Below are positions 14,302 through 23,413 of a stretch of DNA of 64,000 nucleotides, piece after piece. Origin of the DNA: Linnemannia schmuckeri (lineage: Eukaryota; Mortierellomycota; Mortierellomycetes; Mortierellales; Mortierellaceae). Positions within the stretch are counted from its first letter, which is position 1. Each line of letters begins with the position of its first letter. The position numbers were made by a program, and so were the translations under genes. Location: assembly GCA_029449235.1 (NCBI GenBank), contig JANATG010000005.1, forward strand, positions 2,728,001 through 2,792,000. The letters are read 5' to 3'. Under the pieces are notes generated by a model that was not told the origin of the DNA, did not search any database, and was given only the letters and a program-made list of their open reading frames with translations.

Positions 14302-14325
14302 CATATGTTACAAATATAACATATG
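14302..14325. repeat. Perfect 9-bp dyad with 6-bp spacer
   Basis: The arms CATATGTTA (14302-14310) and TAACATATG (14317-14325) are exact reverse complements separated by CAAATA. It lies upstream of the CT-rich leader of the zinc-finger gene. A dimeric regulator site is possible, but nothing else supports that. Confidence 0.6.
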
Positions 14326-14370
14326 CGTGTGCGTGTGTTTGCCCCATGGGTGATATGAGTTGTTGTTATT

Positions 14371-15088
14371 CATTTGCCGCCCTTGGTCTTCCTTATGCTT
14401 TCGCTGTTTTGCCTCACTTTATTATCTCTTCCACCTCTGTCCTTCTCTTTTTCTCTTCTTTTCTCTTCTCTCTTTACTCTCTTACTCCTTCCAAGTCCCC
14501 TTCCTCATCATCTCACTTTTTTATGAATCCCTAAAACCCTTCTCTTTCCTTTCTCTTCTTCTCTTCTTTTTTCTTTCATCAACTTTCCCCTTCCCCTTCC
14601 ACTCACTCACACACTGACTCTATAACCTTCTTTCCCTCTCTCTCACTCTCACTCTCTCGCTCTCTCACTCAACCACACTATCACCACCCACTTCCCCTCT
14701 AACGACATATATCTGCATCGAGCACACCAAACACCCCTTCCCTTCCACCCCCCACCCCTCTTTTAACGAACCCCCCACCTTGCATCCACTGCAATCCCCC
14801 AATAGTGTCTTCTAACCACTATCCCTTCCAACTTGCTATCAACCTCTTCACGTTCAGCAACAACCTTTACCTTTTTTACCCTTATCCCCTTCCCTTCATA
14901 TTCTTCAACAACAATCTCTCTCTTACTCTCGCTTTGAAAAAAGAACCTTTTCCCCTCGTCTTTTACAATAACCCTTCTCGTCTCAATATAACGCCTCGCC
15001 TCCGCCAACAATAACACTTTCTATTTCTCTCTCTGTTAACAACAACAACAAACAACCCCCTTCGCCATATTTCTTTCAGACTAAATTG
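14371..15088 (+). promoter_or_regulatory. Promoter and 5' leader exon of the zinc-finger gene
   Basis: From about 14400 to 15060 the plus strand is strongly CT-rich with stretches of CTCTCT and CCTTCC. The tract ends in a good splice donor, AAATTG/GTAAGC, at 15089. I read the distal part as promoter and the proximal part as a non-coding first exon. The exact transcription start cannot be placed. Confidence 0.5.
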
Positions 15089-16028
15089 GTAAGCGATATT
15101 TTTTAACCCCCTTCGGGGGACAACACACCCACATCTTTCTCCTGTGTGTGGGTCTCCGTCTGTTTGTCGATTATTTCATGTGCGCAACCAGCCAGCCTAG
15201 GCGCTTCCTCCTTGCCTTGTGTAATCTAATTCTTGGCGAGATAAAATACAAACCACTTTCCTTCGTTGCTTGGTTACTGCGGACATCCATACTCGACTCT
15301 ATCTACTCCTCCCCTTTCTTTGTCCACACACACAGACACACATATCTGCGCCTTATTGTTGTCTCCCTACTTCTACTATTGTTCTTCAGTTGCATTTTCC
15401 CTACACCAATAGCAGTAACAGGTGGCAAATATGAAAATGAGATATATTAAGAGTGGGAGGGATATAGGAGGCGCACGCGTTGTCAGGAAAGAGTGTGTGT
15501 GTGCCTGGATGTTTCTGCCTGGATGTTTCGTGATAATGTCTCTATTTATTTTGGACCGACCACTCCTAGCTCACCCCTTTTGTGGGTAGAGAGTGGGAGT
15601 GGTCGATAAGTATATTGGGCCACAATCCATCAACTGGACCACCCACCCGCCAGTCAGACAATCAACCAGAAGTCAATCCAATCCAATTCAACCAGCCAAC
15701 CAGGCCAACCAACCAGGCGACCTCCCCCTTTCACTCCTTTTTTAGTTTTATTATATTTGAAGGGAGTATGTTCAAACTGTGTCTGGCCCGTCAGTTCCGG
15801 AGCAACAACAGACAACAGACAACAGACAGCAGCAACAGCTGCAGCAACTCAAAAAAGGGGGGAAATCAATTTAACACACAGACAGACAAACAGAGAGAGA
15901 CACCATCAGTGAAATTACTCGGCGCTGACTGATACGTCATGTCTCATCCACTTGAATTCATAATTGATCGCAATCTGTAATTGAATACTCTTTCTAATTG
16001 CATATTCTCTCTATGTTATCTATTCTAG
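15089..16028 (+). other. Probable 940-bp intron in the 5' leader
   Basis: The donor GTAAGC at 15089 and the pyrimidine-flanked acceptor TCTATTCTAG ending at 16028 bracket DNA with no useful reading frame. Only 22 bases separate the acceptor from the ATG at 16051. The intron carries a CCCCC-TTCG-GGGG hairpin about 16 bases after the donor. This is inferred from splice signals, not from transcript data. Confidence 0.5.
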
Positions 16029-16050
16029 AACATATAACATATCTCACATC

Positions 16051-17511
16051 ATGTCATTCGGAACAGCCTACTTTGCCCCCGCCCCCCTCGGACGCGACAT
16101 GTTCATGGTTCCCAAGCTCGAGTCTGACCCCCGCGAGTTCTACGTCGACGACGAAAAGGACCTCTCTGCCCAGGATGGCGCCTACTTGCATGTTGAGCGT
16201 GCTGCCCCAGGTGCCAAGCAGCCCCTCGACAGGATGAGACTTAACCGCATCCTTAACGGAGAGCAACAACAACAGCAGGGAGACCACACGCACCCACACC
16301 ACCACCAGGATGGAGCTGACCAATACCAGCAGCAACAGCAGGGATACCCTTACCACGATCACTCTCCCACCATGCAGTCTTTCCACTCCTCTACCGGACC
16401 TATCCCCGTCTCGACCTTCCCCGTTTCGCCCGTTGCCTCGCTCTCGCCTATGACTTCCTCCTCGGATGGATCCCCCGTGCCTGCTGGTATGGCACCTACT
16501 TTGGCGACCATGTCCTCCCCCCTGTCGCCCATGACATCCTTCCCAACCATGAGCCAGCCCACCCTGATGTTTGACGACGTGATGCCCTACTCCTACAATA
16601 TTCCTCAGTACCACACCACCCAAGCCTACCCCTTCAAGCATGCTGGAAATGCGAAGCCCATGGATTCCCCTGCGTTCGGTACCGAGGCCGGCAACTCTTC
16701 AAACAACAACAGCCAGGGTCATTCCCCACAGACCCACCACTATAGCAGCCAAGAGTCGGACCACTCAGACTCGTCCCCCACGGTCCTCAGTGCTTTCCCC
16801 CCTACACGTGCTATGAACTCGCTGGTCGATCATTCGTCGTACTCCATGCCCGACTCTCCCCCATACTCTTCCTCTTCCTTCTACCACAGCGGCCAGAACC
16901 AGATCCCCTCGCCTTACTCTGTTGGATCTCACAGCCCCATCTCGAACGGTCCTTACTTTACAGCCTATGGAACGCCATCGAATTTCACGCCAACACCCCC
17001 AACGACTCCTCCCTATGGATACTCACACACGACCGGTGCTGATGGAAGCCGTTACCCAGGAGGACCCATGCCCATGTACGCAGACCACCACTTCTCCATG
17101 CCCACATCACAACAGCCTACCAACGCCCGAGCAAGTCGACCCTCGGGCCGTGGTGGACGCAAGGCACCGTATGAGCCTCGCGCAGCACGTTCATCAGAAG
17201 GAAATGCCAACGGCGTCACACCAGCACCCCGCCGGTTCCAATGCCACGAGTGCGAGAAAGCCTTCCCTACCAAGGGCGAGCTTGCATCACACTCCCGTTG
17301 CCACTTGACCGTCCCCGCATTCATGTGCGGGATCTGTGGACGCCCCTTCAAGCGCCGGACAGACTATGTCCGTCACGTCCGCAATGTCCATGAGGAGGTC
17401 GGTCGCTACAGCTGTGCCCAGTGCGGAGAGCGGTTCGGACGTCTCGACAAGCTCAAGCGTCATGACAAGCATGGTTGCGGGAACGAAATCAAAGACGGTA
17501 GCGACGTGTAA
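16051..17511 (+). CDS. C2H2 zinc-finger transcription factor
   Basis: A 486-residue single-exon protein, probably a nuclear DNA-binding regulator. Residues 1 to about 390 are low-complexity: glutamine runs near 72-100, then Ser/Pro/Thr/Tyr-rich sequence typical of activation regions, with a basic RPSGRGGRK patch before the fingers. Three zinc fingers lie at about 396-418, 424-447 and 453-475. The first two are standard C-X2-C-X12-H-X(3-4)-H. The third has C-X2-C-X12-H followed by DKHGC, so its last ligand may be the cysteine, a C2HC form common in the terminal finger of fungal factors. Outside the fingers I recognise no family, so the target genes are unknown. The ATG follows the inferred leader intron by 22 bases. 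The gene diverges from FAS1 across about 10 kb. Confidence 0.9.
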   Translation: MSFGTAYFAPAPLGRDMFMVPKLESDPREFYVDDEKDLSAQDGAYLHVERAAPGAKQPLDRMRLNRILNGEQQQQQGDHTHPHHHQDGADQYQQQQQGYPYHDHSPTMQSFHSSTGPIPVSTFPVSPVASLSPMTSSSDGSPVPAGMAPTLATMSSPLSPMTSFPTMSQPTLMFDDVMPYSYNIPQYHTTQAYPFKHAGNAKPMDSPAFGTEAGNSSNNNSQGHSPQTHHYSSQESDHSDSSPTVLSAFPPTRAMNSLVDHSSYSMPDSPPYSSSSFYHSGQNQIPSPYSVGSHSPISNGPYFTAYGTPSNFTPTPPTTPPYGYSHTTGADGSRYPGGPMPMYADHHFSMPTSQQPTNARASRPSGRGGRKAPYEPRAARSSEGNANGVTPAPRRFQCHECEKAFPTKGELASHSRCHLTVPAFMCGICGRPFKRRTDYVRHVRNVHEEVGRYSCAQCGERFGRLDKLKRHDKHGCGNEIKDGSDV

Positions 17512-19387
17512 ACAGACTTGATCTCTCTGTTTGCTCGTTGAGCTAGTTGTTTTTTCTTTGGTCTTTTTGTTCTTTAGTTTGGTTATCATTTGGTAGTTTT
17601 AGTTCGTTATACGATAGGAATAGATATCTTTTTACTTGTTACTTGTAGTTTTTCCCCCACCCATCCCCCCAATTCCCTCTTCAATCCCTCCAATTACATT
17701 TTTTCATTTTTTTTTTTTGCTCCCATATGCTCTATACCTATGTCTATGTTTATGTCTATATGCGTCTCCTTCTCTGTGTCGACGGTACCTCTGAAAAGTG
17801 TGCGATAAACAACTCTTGCGCCCAAACTGACGAACACAGCACAAAAAGGAAGATGACTAGCGGGGGAGTGGGGGGTTTTTTTTACTGCTTTGTCTGTTTG
17901 TCTAATGGTCAAACGTGAGGTGCATTAAACACGGGGGTTGGTTGACTTTTGCCCTAAAGTGTATGGGAAGTATTGTTTGCTAAATATTGGGCGACTCCGG
18001 GCGGCTGTTGTCCAATTGTTCAACATACATAGAAACAGAAGGCCGATACACACCGCTGTTACGTTAACTGCACCATTGAACCCCAGGAACAAGCAAAAAA
18101 AAAAAAAAAAAAAAAAAAAAAGTCAAACAATGTTAGTCTTAGTGTGTGTACTTTGGCTATTGTATCGGAAGGAAGCTGGCTGTTTTGGTTTTAGTCGCTG
18201 AGTTTTTTTGCGAGATGCGGACCTTAATGCAAGATATCTGGCGCTAAAAAAACGGCTCAGTTTCATACAGTACCCGCCCCTCCCCTCCTCTCCTCTCGTG
18301 TACTGCTTCCCACCCCGCTTGTCCATTCTGTCCGGTCATCTACTTTCGCACAACCGTTTAGTCCGATGAATATCATTTTTCAAGTCATCATTTCCTATCG
18401 GCTGGAGGAGAAGAATGTAGCAACGTGCACAGCGGAGCTAACAATCAATCATAATGTGGAGATCCATTCCATTCCTTCCTTTCAATGCGCGTCTCGCTTT
18501 TCAAGTCTCAACTCATGTCCCGCCATCTACCGCTATGAGTTGGTGGGCGCCTGCAAGGGGGGAGGGAGTGTATGTGTGATGAGTCGAAGAAGGGAGGGGG
18601 GCGATAAAAAAGATCAAAACAATTTTGCCGCCCTGTTGCCTCGCTTCAAAGAGAAGCAAAACATGTACAAAAGTTTGGATACATGCATGCATGTCTGCAT
18701 GACCTCCCTCTCTCTCCAATGCATTATGGAGACAAACAAGTTCGCAAAAGTGGGTGACCAAAAGCAGGGAGAGAGACACTTTACCCAAAACAATAAAAAC
18801 GGTGCTCTATCCCTAATCTGATTAACCCGATTATCCGCGCTCTCCTTCACCTCGTTCACATAACAAGAGCAACCAAGTGCATACAAAACAAACAAAAAGC
18901 GGCGAGACAAGACCTTGGGCACATCGCGCTACTTTTGGATGCTAAACCGAGAGTGCAGAAGGAGGAAGAGCAGATGATGGCCTCGTTATGCATGACAATT
19001 GATGGTGATCGCAATCATTTGGCTGAGGCATTTCTCAATTGGCTCAATGACACTTGGATGCGGAGGAAAATATCACACAAATGATCCGGTCGCCAAGTTG
19101 GATGCGGTCTTGGATGCCATTGTATGGTTGCAAAATGGCTCATATTTTTCGTGAACCCATGGTCCACAAGTATTGATCGTCCCATTTTTAGGTCACCCCC
19201 ATTATTTCTCTGAGCACCCATTTGCAACTGAATGTCTATTGTTATGTTTTTTGTTATTTTTGGTGTGGAAATGCGAATGTGAAATGATAAAAACAAAACA
19301 ACAAATGGTCTAATGAGAAATGCTAAAAATGAAACTAATGCGTATGTATATGTGTTAGATTGGGGGTGTTGTGAATATGCCCTAGGT
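17512..19387. other. Intergenic region between convergent genes
   Basis: About 1.9 kb between the stop codons of the zinc-finger gene (plus) and the SAP gene (minus). It contains CT-rich 3' flanking sequence, an A27 run at 18095-18121, and open frames of up to 151 codons (18366-18821) that lack domain-like composition. I see no RNA gene. Confidence 0.55.
18095..18121. repeat. A27 homopolymer
   Basis: An uninterrupted run of 27 A on the plus strand in the 3' intergenic space between two convergent genes. It may simply be a slippage-prone tract. Confidence 0.9.
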
Positions 19388-20899
19388 TCACACCTTGTCG
19401 TCACCCTCCTGACTAGAGGTGGTATTACTCTTCTTCAAGGCAGCTTCCTTGCGCTCTTTGTCAGTCCAGTGTTGACGCCGTTCCTGCTTAGCCTTCTCCT
19501 GTGCCTCTGCCCAGCGATCACGCTTGCCCGACAAGAACCAGGCAACAGTACCTAGGCCCAGCATTACACCCGCAACCTTGGTCCCAAACGGCGTTCTTTC
19601 CTGCTTCCAGTCTGATCCCGAAGATCCACCCTTGCCTCCCGCACTCTTGTTGCTATTGCTATTGCTGTAGCTGGTGGGTCCAGAGGCGGTGGTAGCGCCC
19701 CTGGTATGGGCCTTCTTCGACGCCTCCGCTGCTGCGGCGGCTGCAGCTGCAGCTTCCTGTTTCTTGATCACGGCCGCGCGATCAGCCTCCGCCTGCTTCT
19801 TGGCCACTGCCTCGCGGGTAGCAGCTTCCTCAAGTTGTTTCTGTTCCTCAGCGTGGACACGAGCAGCAGCTTCCTTTTCCTGTTGCTCCTTCGCTTTGCG
19901 CTCGTTGGCTTGTTGTTCCTTGAGGCGGAGCTCCTTTTCATGTTGGTCCCTTGCCTTGCACTCCTTCTCCAGCTGTTCCTTGTGTCGAGCTTCCTTCTCC
20001 AACTGCTCCCTGTGAAGACGCTCCTTCTCTAACTGTTCCTTGTGAAGACGCTCCTTCTCCAATTGTGCTTTGTGACGGGCCTCATTCTCCGCCTGCTCAT
20101 TCGCCATCCGCTCCTTCTCTAGCTTCTGCTCCTTAAGATGAAGCTCCAGATCATGCTGAGCCTTCAGCCTCTCCTCATGCTCGCGCTGTAACCGCAATGC
20201 CTTGATCTTTGCAGCCTCCACGATAGCCTCTGATTCACTCCTGGCCTTTGCAGCCTGTACAGCAGCTTCCGTCTCTGCCTTGGTGAAAGCAGCGAAATCC
20301 TGTCCCTTCTTGGAAGCAAGGGCGACGTCTTGTCCATTCCAGACATGTTGCTCCTCGGAAAGGAGCTCTCTCTCCTGTTGCTCCATTGCTTTCTGCTCCT
20401 GTTCCCGAACAGGCTTTGTCCTAGATGTTGTTGTAGCCAAGGTAGAAGAAGCCTTGGTCGAAGCAGCGGTAGCAGCAGCAGCAGCGGGATGCTGAGTAGA
20501 GTGATGCTGATGGACAAAATGAACGATCCGATCAACGAGTTCCTGTTTCCGTCCTCCAATCTTGAGTCCATTCTCCTTCAGCAGCGCCTTCAAATCTTGC
20601 ACTGTCATGGCTTCCAGTTCCTGGGCTGTGTAGTACGGGACCCGGAATTCTGCCCTGTCAAGAGTTGCGGGTGTGGATGTGGCATTGGTTGTGGAGGAAG
20701 AGGACGATTCGGTGGTTTCATGGAGGAGGGCTTGGGAACTGGATCGGCGGGGTGTTGAGGAGGAGGCGTAGTTGCGCTGAAGGTGAGGAGAAAGAAGACT
20801 TGCTGAGAGTAGGGAGAGCTGTTGTTGATGCTGTTGTCTAGTAAGGATGTGGCGTCGTGTGGCGGAGGCGACCAAGAGGGTTGACTGTTTGAACAGCAT
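19388..20899 (-). CDS. Mitochondrial SAP-domain coiled-coil membrane protein (AIM34-like)
   Basis: A 503-residue single-exon protein. The N-terminus is rich in Ser, Arg and Gln and almost free of acidic residues for about 60 residues, as in a mitochondrial presequence. A SAP motif, usually nucleic-acid binding, lies at about 75-112 (MTVQDLKALLKENGL followed by GGRKQELVDRI). Residues about 210-375 are charged alpha-helix with a ten-residue repeat of the QLEKERLHKE type. A single hydrophobic segment near 445-460 (VMLGLGTVAWFLSG) is followed by a charged tail. This layout, presequence plus SAP plus one membrane span, resembles yeast Aim34 of the mitochondrial inner membrane, though this protein is much longer because of the helix. 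Orthology is an inference. It is divergent from the DsbA-like gene. Confidence 0.88.
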   Translation of the reverse strand: MLFKQSTLLVASATRRHILTRQQHQQQLSLLSASLLSPHLQRNYASSSTPRRSSSQALLHETTESSSSSTTNATSTPATLDRAEFRVPYYTAQELEAMTVQDLKALLKENGLKIGGRKQELVDRIVHFVHQHHSTQHPAAAAATAASTKASSTLATTTSRTKPVREQEQKAMEQQERELLSEEQHVWNGQDVALASKKGQDFAAFTKAETEAAVQAAKARSESEAIVEAAKIKALRLQREHEERLKAQHDLELHLKEQKLEKERMANEQAENEARHKAQLEKERLHKEQLEKERLHREQLEKEARHKEQLEKECKARDQHEKELRLKEQQANERKAKEQQEKEAAARVHAEEQKQLEEAATREAVAKKQAEADRAAVIKKQEAAAAAAAAAEASKKAHTRGATTASGPTSYSNSNSNKSAGGKGGSSGSDWKQERTPFGTKVAGVMLGLGTVAWFLSGKRDRWAEAQEKAKQERRQHWTDKERKEAALKKSNTTSSQEGDDKV

Positions 20900-21529
20900 G
20901 GCTGGCTATTTTATGTTCAATCGTTCGTTGTCGTTGTACGTTTTAGTGTATGGTCCGAATTGGTTGTTAATGTTCCCGAGGATAATGTGTGTGTTGTTGT
21001 TTACACCACGAATTAATAGCGACGGCTAAATATTCATAACAATAGGAGAGAGCAGTTAGGAAAGTTCACAGGTGAATGCGGAGAGCAAGTTAAGCCAATT
21101 TTTGTACAGAGCTCATGCAGCAGTAAATCTCGAAGGTTCTTACCTGTCTTTGAGAAGAGTGGGAATGTGAAAAGATGAGGATCGGAAACAAAAGGAAGAT
21201 TTCGAAGGAAAGTAAGAAGGAAGCCCCAATGCCTTTAGTGCTGTTTGTTTGAGACCCCTCCTTTTGTCCTCCGACCGGAACTTGAAGACCAAAGACCAAA
21301 AAAAAGAAATAAAAAAAAAAAACTTTGACGCGCTTTTTCGGTCTTCATTTTTGCATTGATCAGTTTGCTTGCACGTGATTTAAACCACGTTGTTGCCACG
21401 CCTTTGCATTTTTTTTTTTTTTTTGACTCAACTTTGTTGCGTGTCCTTCTCTTCTTCCTTTTCCTGCTTCTCCTCTTCTCTCTCTCCTTCCTCCCCACCT
21501 CACCCCACACTCTCGCATCCTCCTCAATC
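20900..21529. promoter_or_regulatory. Divergent promoter between the SAP and DsbA-like genes
   Basis: A 630-bp region between two opposed start codons. A T-run followed by CT-rich sequence (21410-21525) leads into the plus-strand gene. Towards the minus-strand gene the sequence is less biased. Frames in the CT tract could extend the plus gene 58 codons upstream, but their translation is mostly Phe, Leu and Ser from the tract, so I treat it as leader. Confidence 0.5.
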
Positions 21530-23230
21530 ATGGAAGGTAACTTCCCCGTCTCCGCCACCTTTGGGGACACCGCATCCCCATCTCCAATAACAACAACGCC
21601 TCTGGCACTCGCCGTGGCAACAACAGAGGCAACCTCAACAGCCATTGCAAGCACATCCTCTGATATGTCGCTCACAACCGCCCTCGAGTCCTCCTGCACC
21701 CTCTCCGATCCCTCTTCTCCTGACTCCACTATTGCTGCTACCGGTGCTGCTGTCCCGAATCTTCATCGTCCCTCGCCTTCGAGACCCCTCGTCGTCGCTG
21801 CTGTTTCTGCTTCTTCTTGTTGTGGCGGCTGTTCTGATCCTTCTTCAACTGCAGGAGCGGGAGCACCAACGGTTGCAATGACGAATGTTGACGAATCTTC
21901 TTCCCCCTCCAACAATATCAACACCACCAACAACAACAACAACAACAGTACTGACAATAAGAAGAAGAGAAGGGTGGTCAGGATAGATATCTACTCCGAC
22001 ACCACCTGTCCATGGTGCTACATCACAAAGAAGCGTCTCGAGAAAGCCATCCAAGCCTTTCACCTCGCCTCCTCTTCTTCGCCCTCTGACTCGGCATCGA
22101 TCGATACAGGACTAAAGGGGTCAACACATTCGAGCGTCGTCCACGAAGGATGTTCTTCCAATCCGCATCCTCCTCCTTCATCAGCGCAGTCGTCTGCTGA
22201 TCGATCCTTCTCGACCTCAACATCAAACTCATTAAAACCAATCAACCCCGTCAACCCTCCTCGCGACGAAGAGATCCACTTTGACATCCACTGGCGGCCC
22301 TTCCAACTCGATCCCAACGCCCCGCGAGAACCCATCCGGAAATCCAAAATGTACCACCGCAAATTCGGCACCGAAAAGGCCCTCCAAATTCAGGACCGTA
22401 TCGTGGCTGCAGGGAAGGCGGAGGGGGTGGTGTTCTCGTATACGGATCAGTCGTTGTATTCTAATACGATTGATTCGCATAGGGTGATTCGGTTTGCGAG
22501 GGAGCGGCTTGGGCGTCTTCCTCTTGTTCCTCTCGTTGCAAGACAAGAAGAGGGTGAAGATGAGGGGAGGAGGAAGATGGTGGATAGCGGGAACGCATTG
22601 AACGGTTCACATCATTCTCACGCCCAACATCAGGAGAGCTACTTCCCCACATACATCCCTTCCTCCGACCACCAAGAAGCCTCCACCTCATACCCTTCAG
22701 ACGAAGAAGAGGAGGAGGAAGAGGTAGACGAATGGGGCGCAAGGATGGAGGATGCAATGGTCGACGAACTGTTCAGGTCACACTTTGAACGCGGCGAATG
22801 CTCACAATTCGAAACCCTCAAATCCTGTGCAAGATCCGTCCTCGTCCAAACCGCCGCCTTCTCCGCAGCAGCAGCCGCCGCCCTCTCTCTCTCCTCCTCC
22901 TCTGCCTCCGCCTCCTCCTTCCCAGAAACCAACAATACCACCGCCACCAAAACAAACAACATAAACACAAACACCAATGAGAGGATAGAGGAGGAACACA
23001 CCCGCTTACTAAAGGCCAAGGAACAGGAACTGATCGACCAACAGTTGGAAGAACTCGACTTGTACCTCCACAGCGGCGAAGGATTGGACGAGGTCATGGA
23101 AGAGATCCGTGTCGCAAAGGAGGATCTGGGTATGCAGGGGGTTCCTATGATCGTTATCCAGAACGAGTACCTTCTCTCGGGTGCCCAGACATCCAACACT
23201 CTTGTTCAAGTCCTCCAACGCGTTATTTAG
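21530..23230 (+). CDS. DsbA/FrnE-family thioredoxin-fold oxidoreductase with large insertions
   Basis: A 566-residue protein with the DSBA-like thioredoxin fold. The fold starts near residue 148 with RIDIYSDTTCPWCYI, whose CPWC motif (160-163) is the active site. HWRPFQLDPNAP (about 260) and the C-terminal GVPMIVIQNEYLLSGAQ (about 540, with the usual cis-proline) complete the family signature. Typical FrnE-like proteins have about 210-250 residues. This one has about 145 residues of Ser/Thr/Ala-rich sequence in front, a Ser/Pro-rich insert directly after the active-site helix, an acidic linker around 385-405, and an Ala/Ser/Asn-rich insert before the last helix. I chose the ATG at 21530 because upstream in-frame codons come from a CT tract. 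Bacterial relatives act as disulfide oxidoreductases or isomerases; the substrate here is unknown. Confidence 0.87.
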   Translation: MEGNFPVSATFGDTASPSPITTTPLALAVATTEATSTAIASTSSDMSLTTALESSCTLSDPSSPDSTIAATGAAVPNLHRPSPSRPLVVAAVSASSCCGGCSDPSSTAGAGAPTVAMTNVDESSSPSNNINTTNNNNNNSTDNKKKRRVVRIDIYSDTTCPWCYITKKRLEKAIQAFHLASSSSPSDSASIDTGLKGSTHSSVVHEGCSSNPHPPPSSAQSSADRSFSTSTSNSLKPINPVNPPRDEEIHFDIHWRPFQLDPNAPREPIRKSKMYHRKFGTEKALQIQDRIVAAGKAEGVVFSYTDQSLYSNTIDSHRVIRFARERLGRLPLVPLVARQEEGEDEGRRKMVDSGNALNGSHHSHAQHQESYFPTYIPSSDHQEASTSYPSDEEEEEEEVDEWGARMEDAMVDELFRSHFERGECSQFETLKSCARSVLVQTAAFSAAAAAALSLSSSSASASSFPETNNTTATKTNNINTNTNERIEEEHTRLLKAKEQELIDQQLEELDLYLHSGEGLDEVMEEIRVAKEDLGMQGVPMIVIQNEYLLSGAQTSNTLVQVLQRVI

Positions 23231-23413
23231 GTTTAACTATGAATCTTTTTACATTTTACACGACATCCCACTTTTTCTGCTTTCACAAAAATACACCCAC
23301 AATTTGCATCCATCAAAAAGAAAGTGGCAAAAAATGTTATGATACACTATTATTACAATGTTACAATTGCACTGGAGCAGCGGTGCTTTGCTTTCCTAAG
23401 AACATCCAAGAGC

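Larger units (their letters stand above)
5701..14370. other. Long intergenic region without a convincing gene
   Basis: About 8.7 kb between the divergent FAS1 and zinc-finger genes. Open frames here are short or made of homopolymer translation. The longest (5934-6665, plus, 243 codons) has no domain-like composition. I recognised no tRNA box B, rRNA or CRISPR. The region holds poly-A and poly-T tracts, a GT microsatellite near 10025, a short tandem repeat at 9691-9735, and from about 13150 onward a marked T-rich bias on the plus strand leading into the zinc-finger leader. Confidence 0.6.

Noticed and set aside
21356..21529. 58-codon N-terminal extension of the DsbA-like protein
   Set aside because: Its translation comes mainly from T- and CT-tracts, and the ATG at 21530 lies at the end of such a tract as in the other genes.
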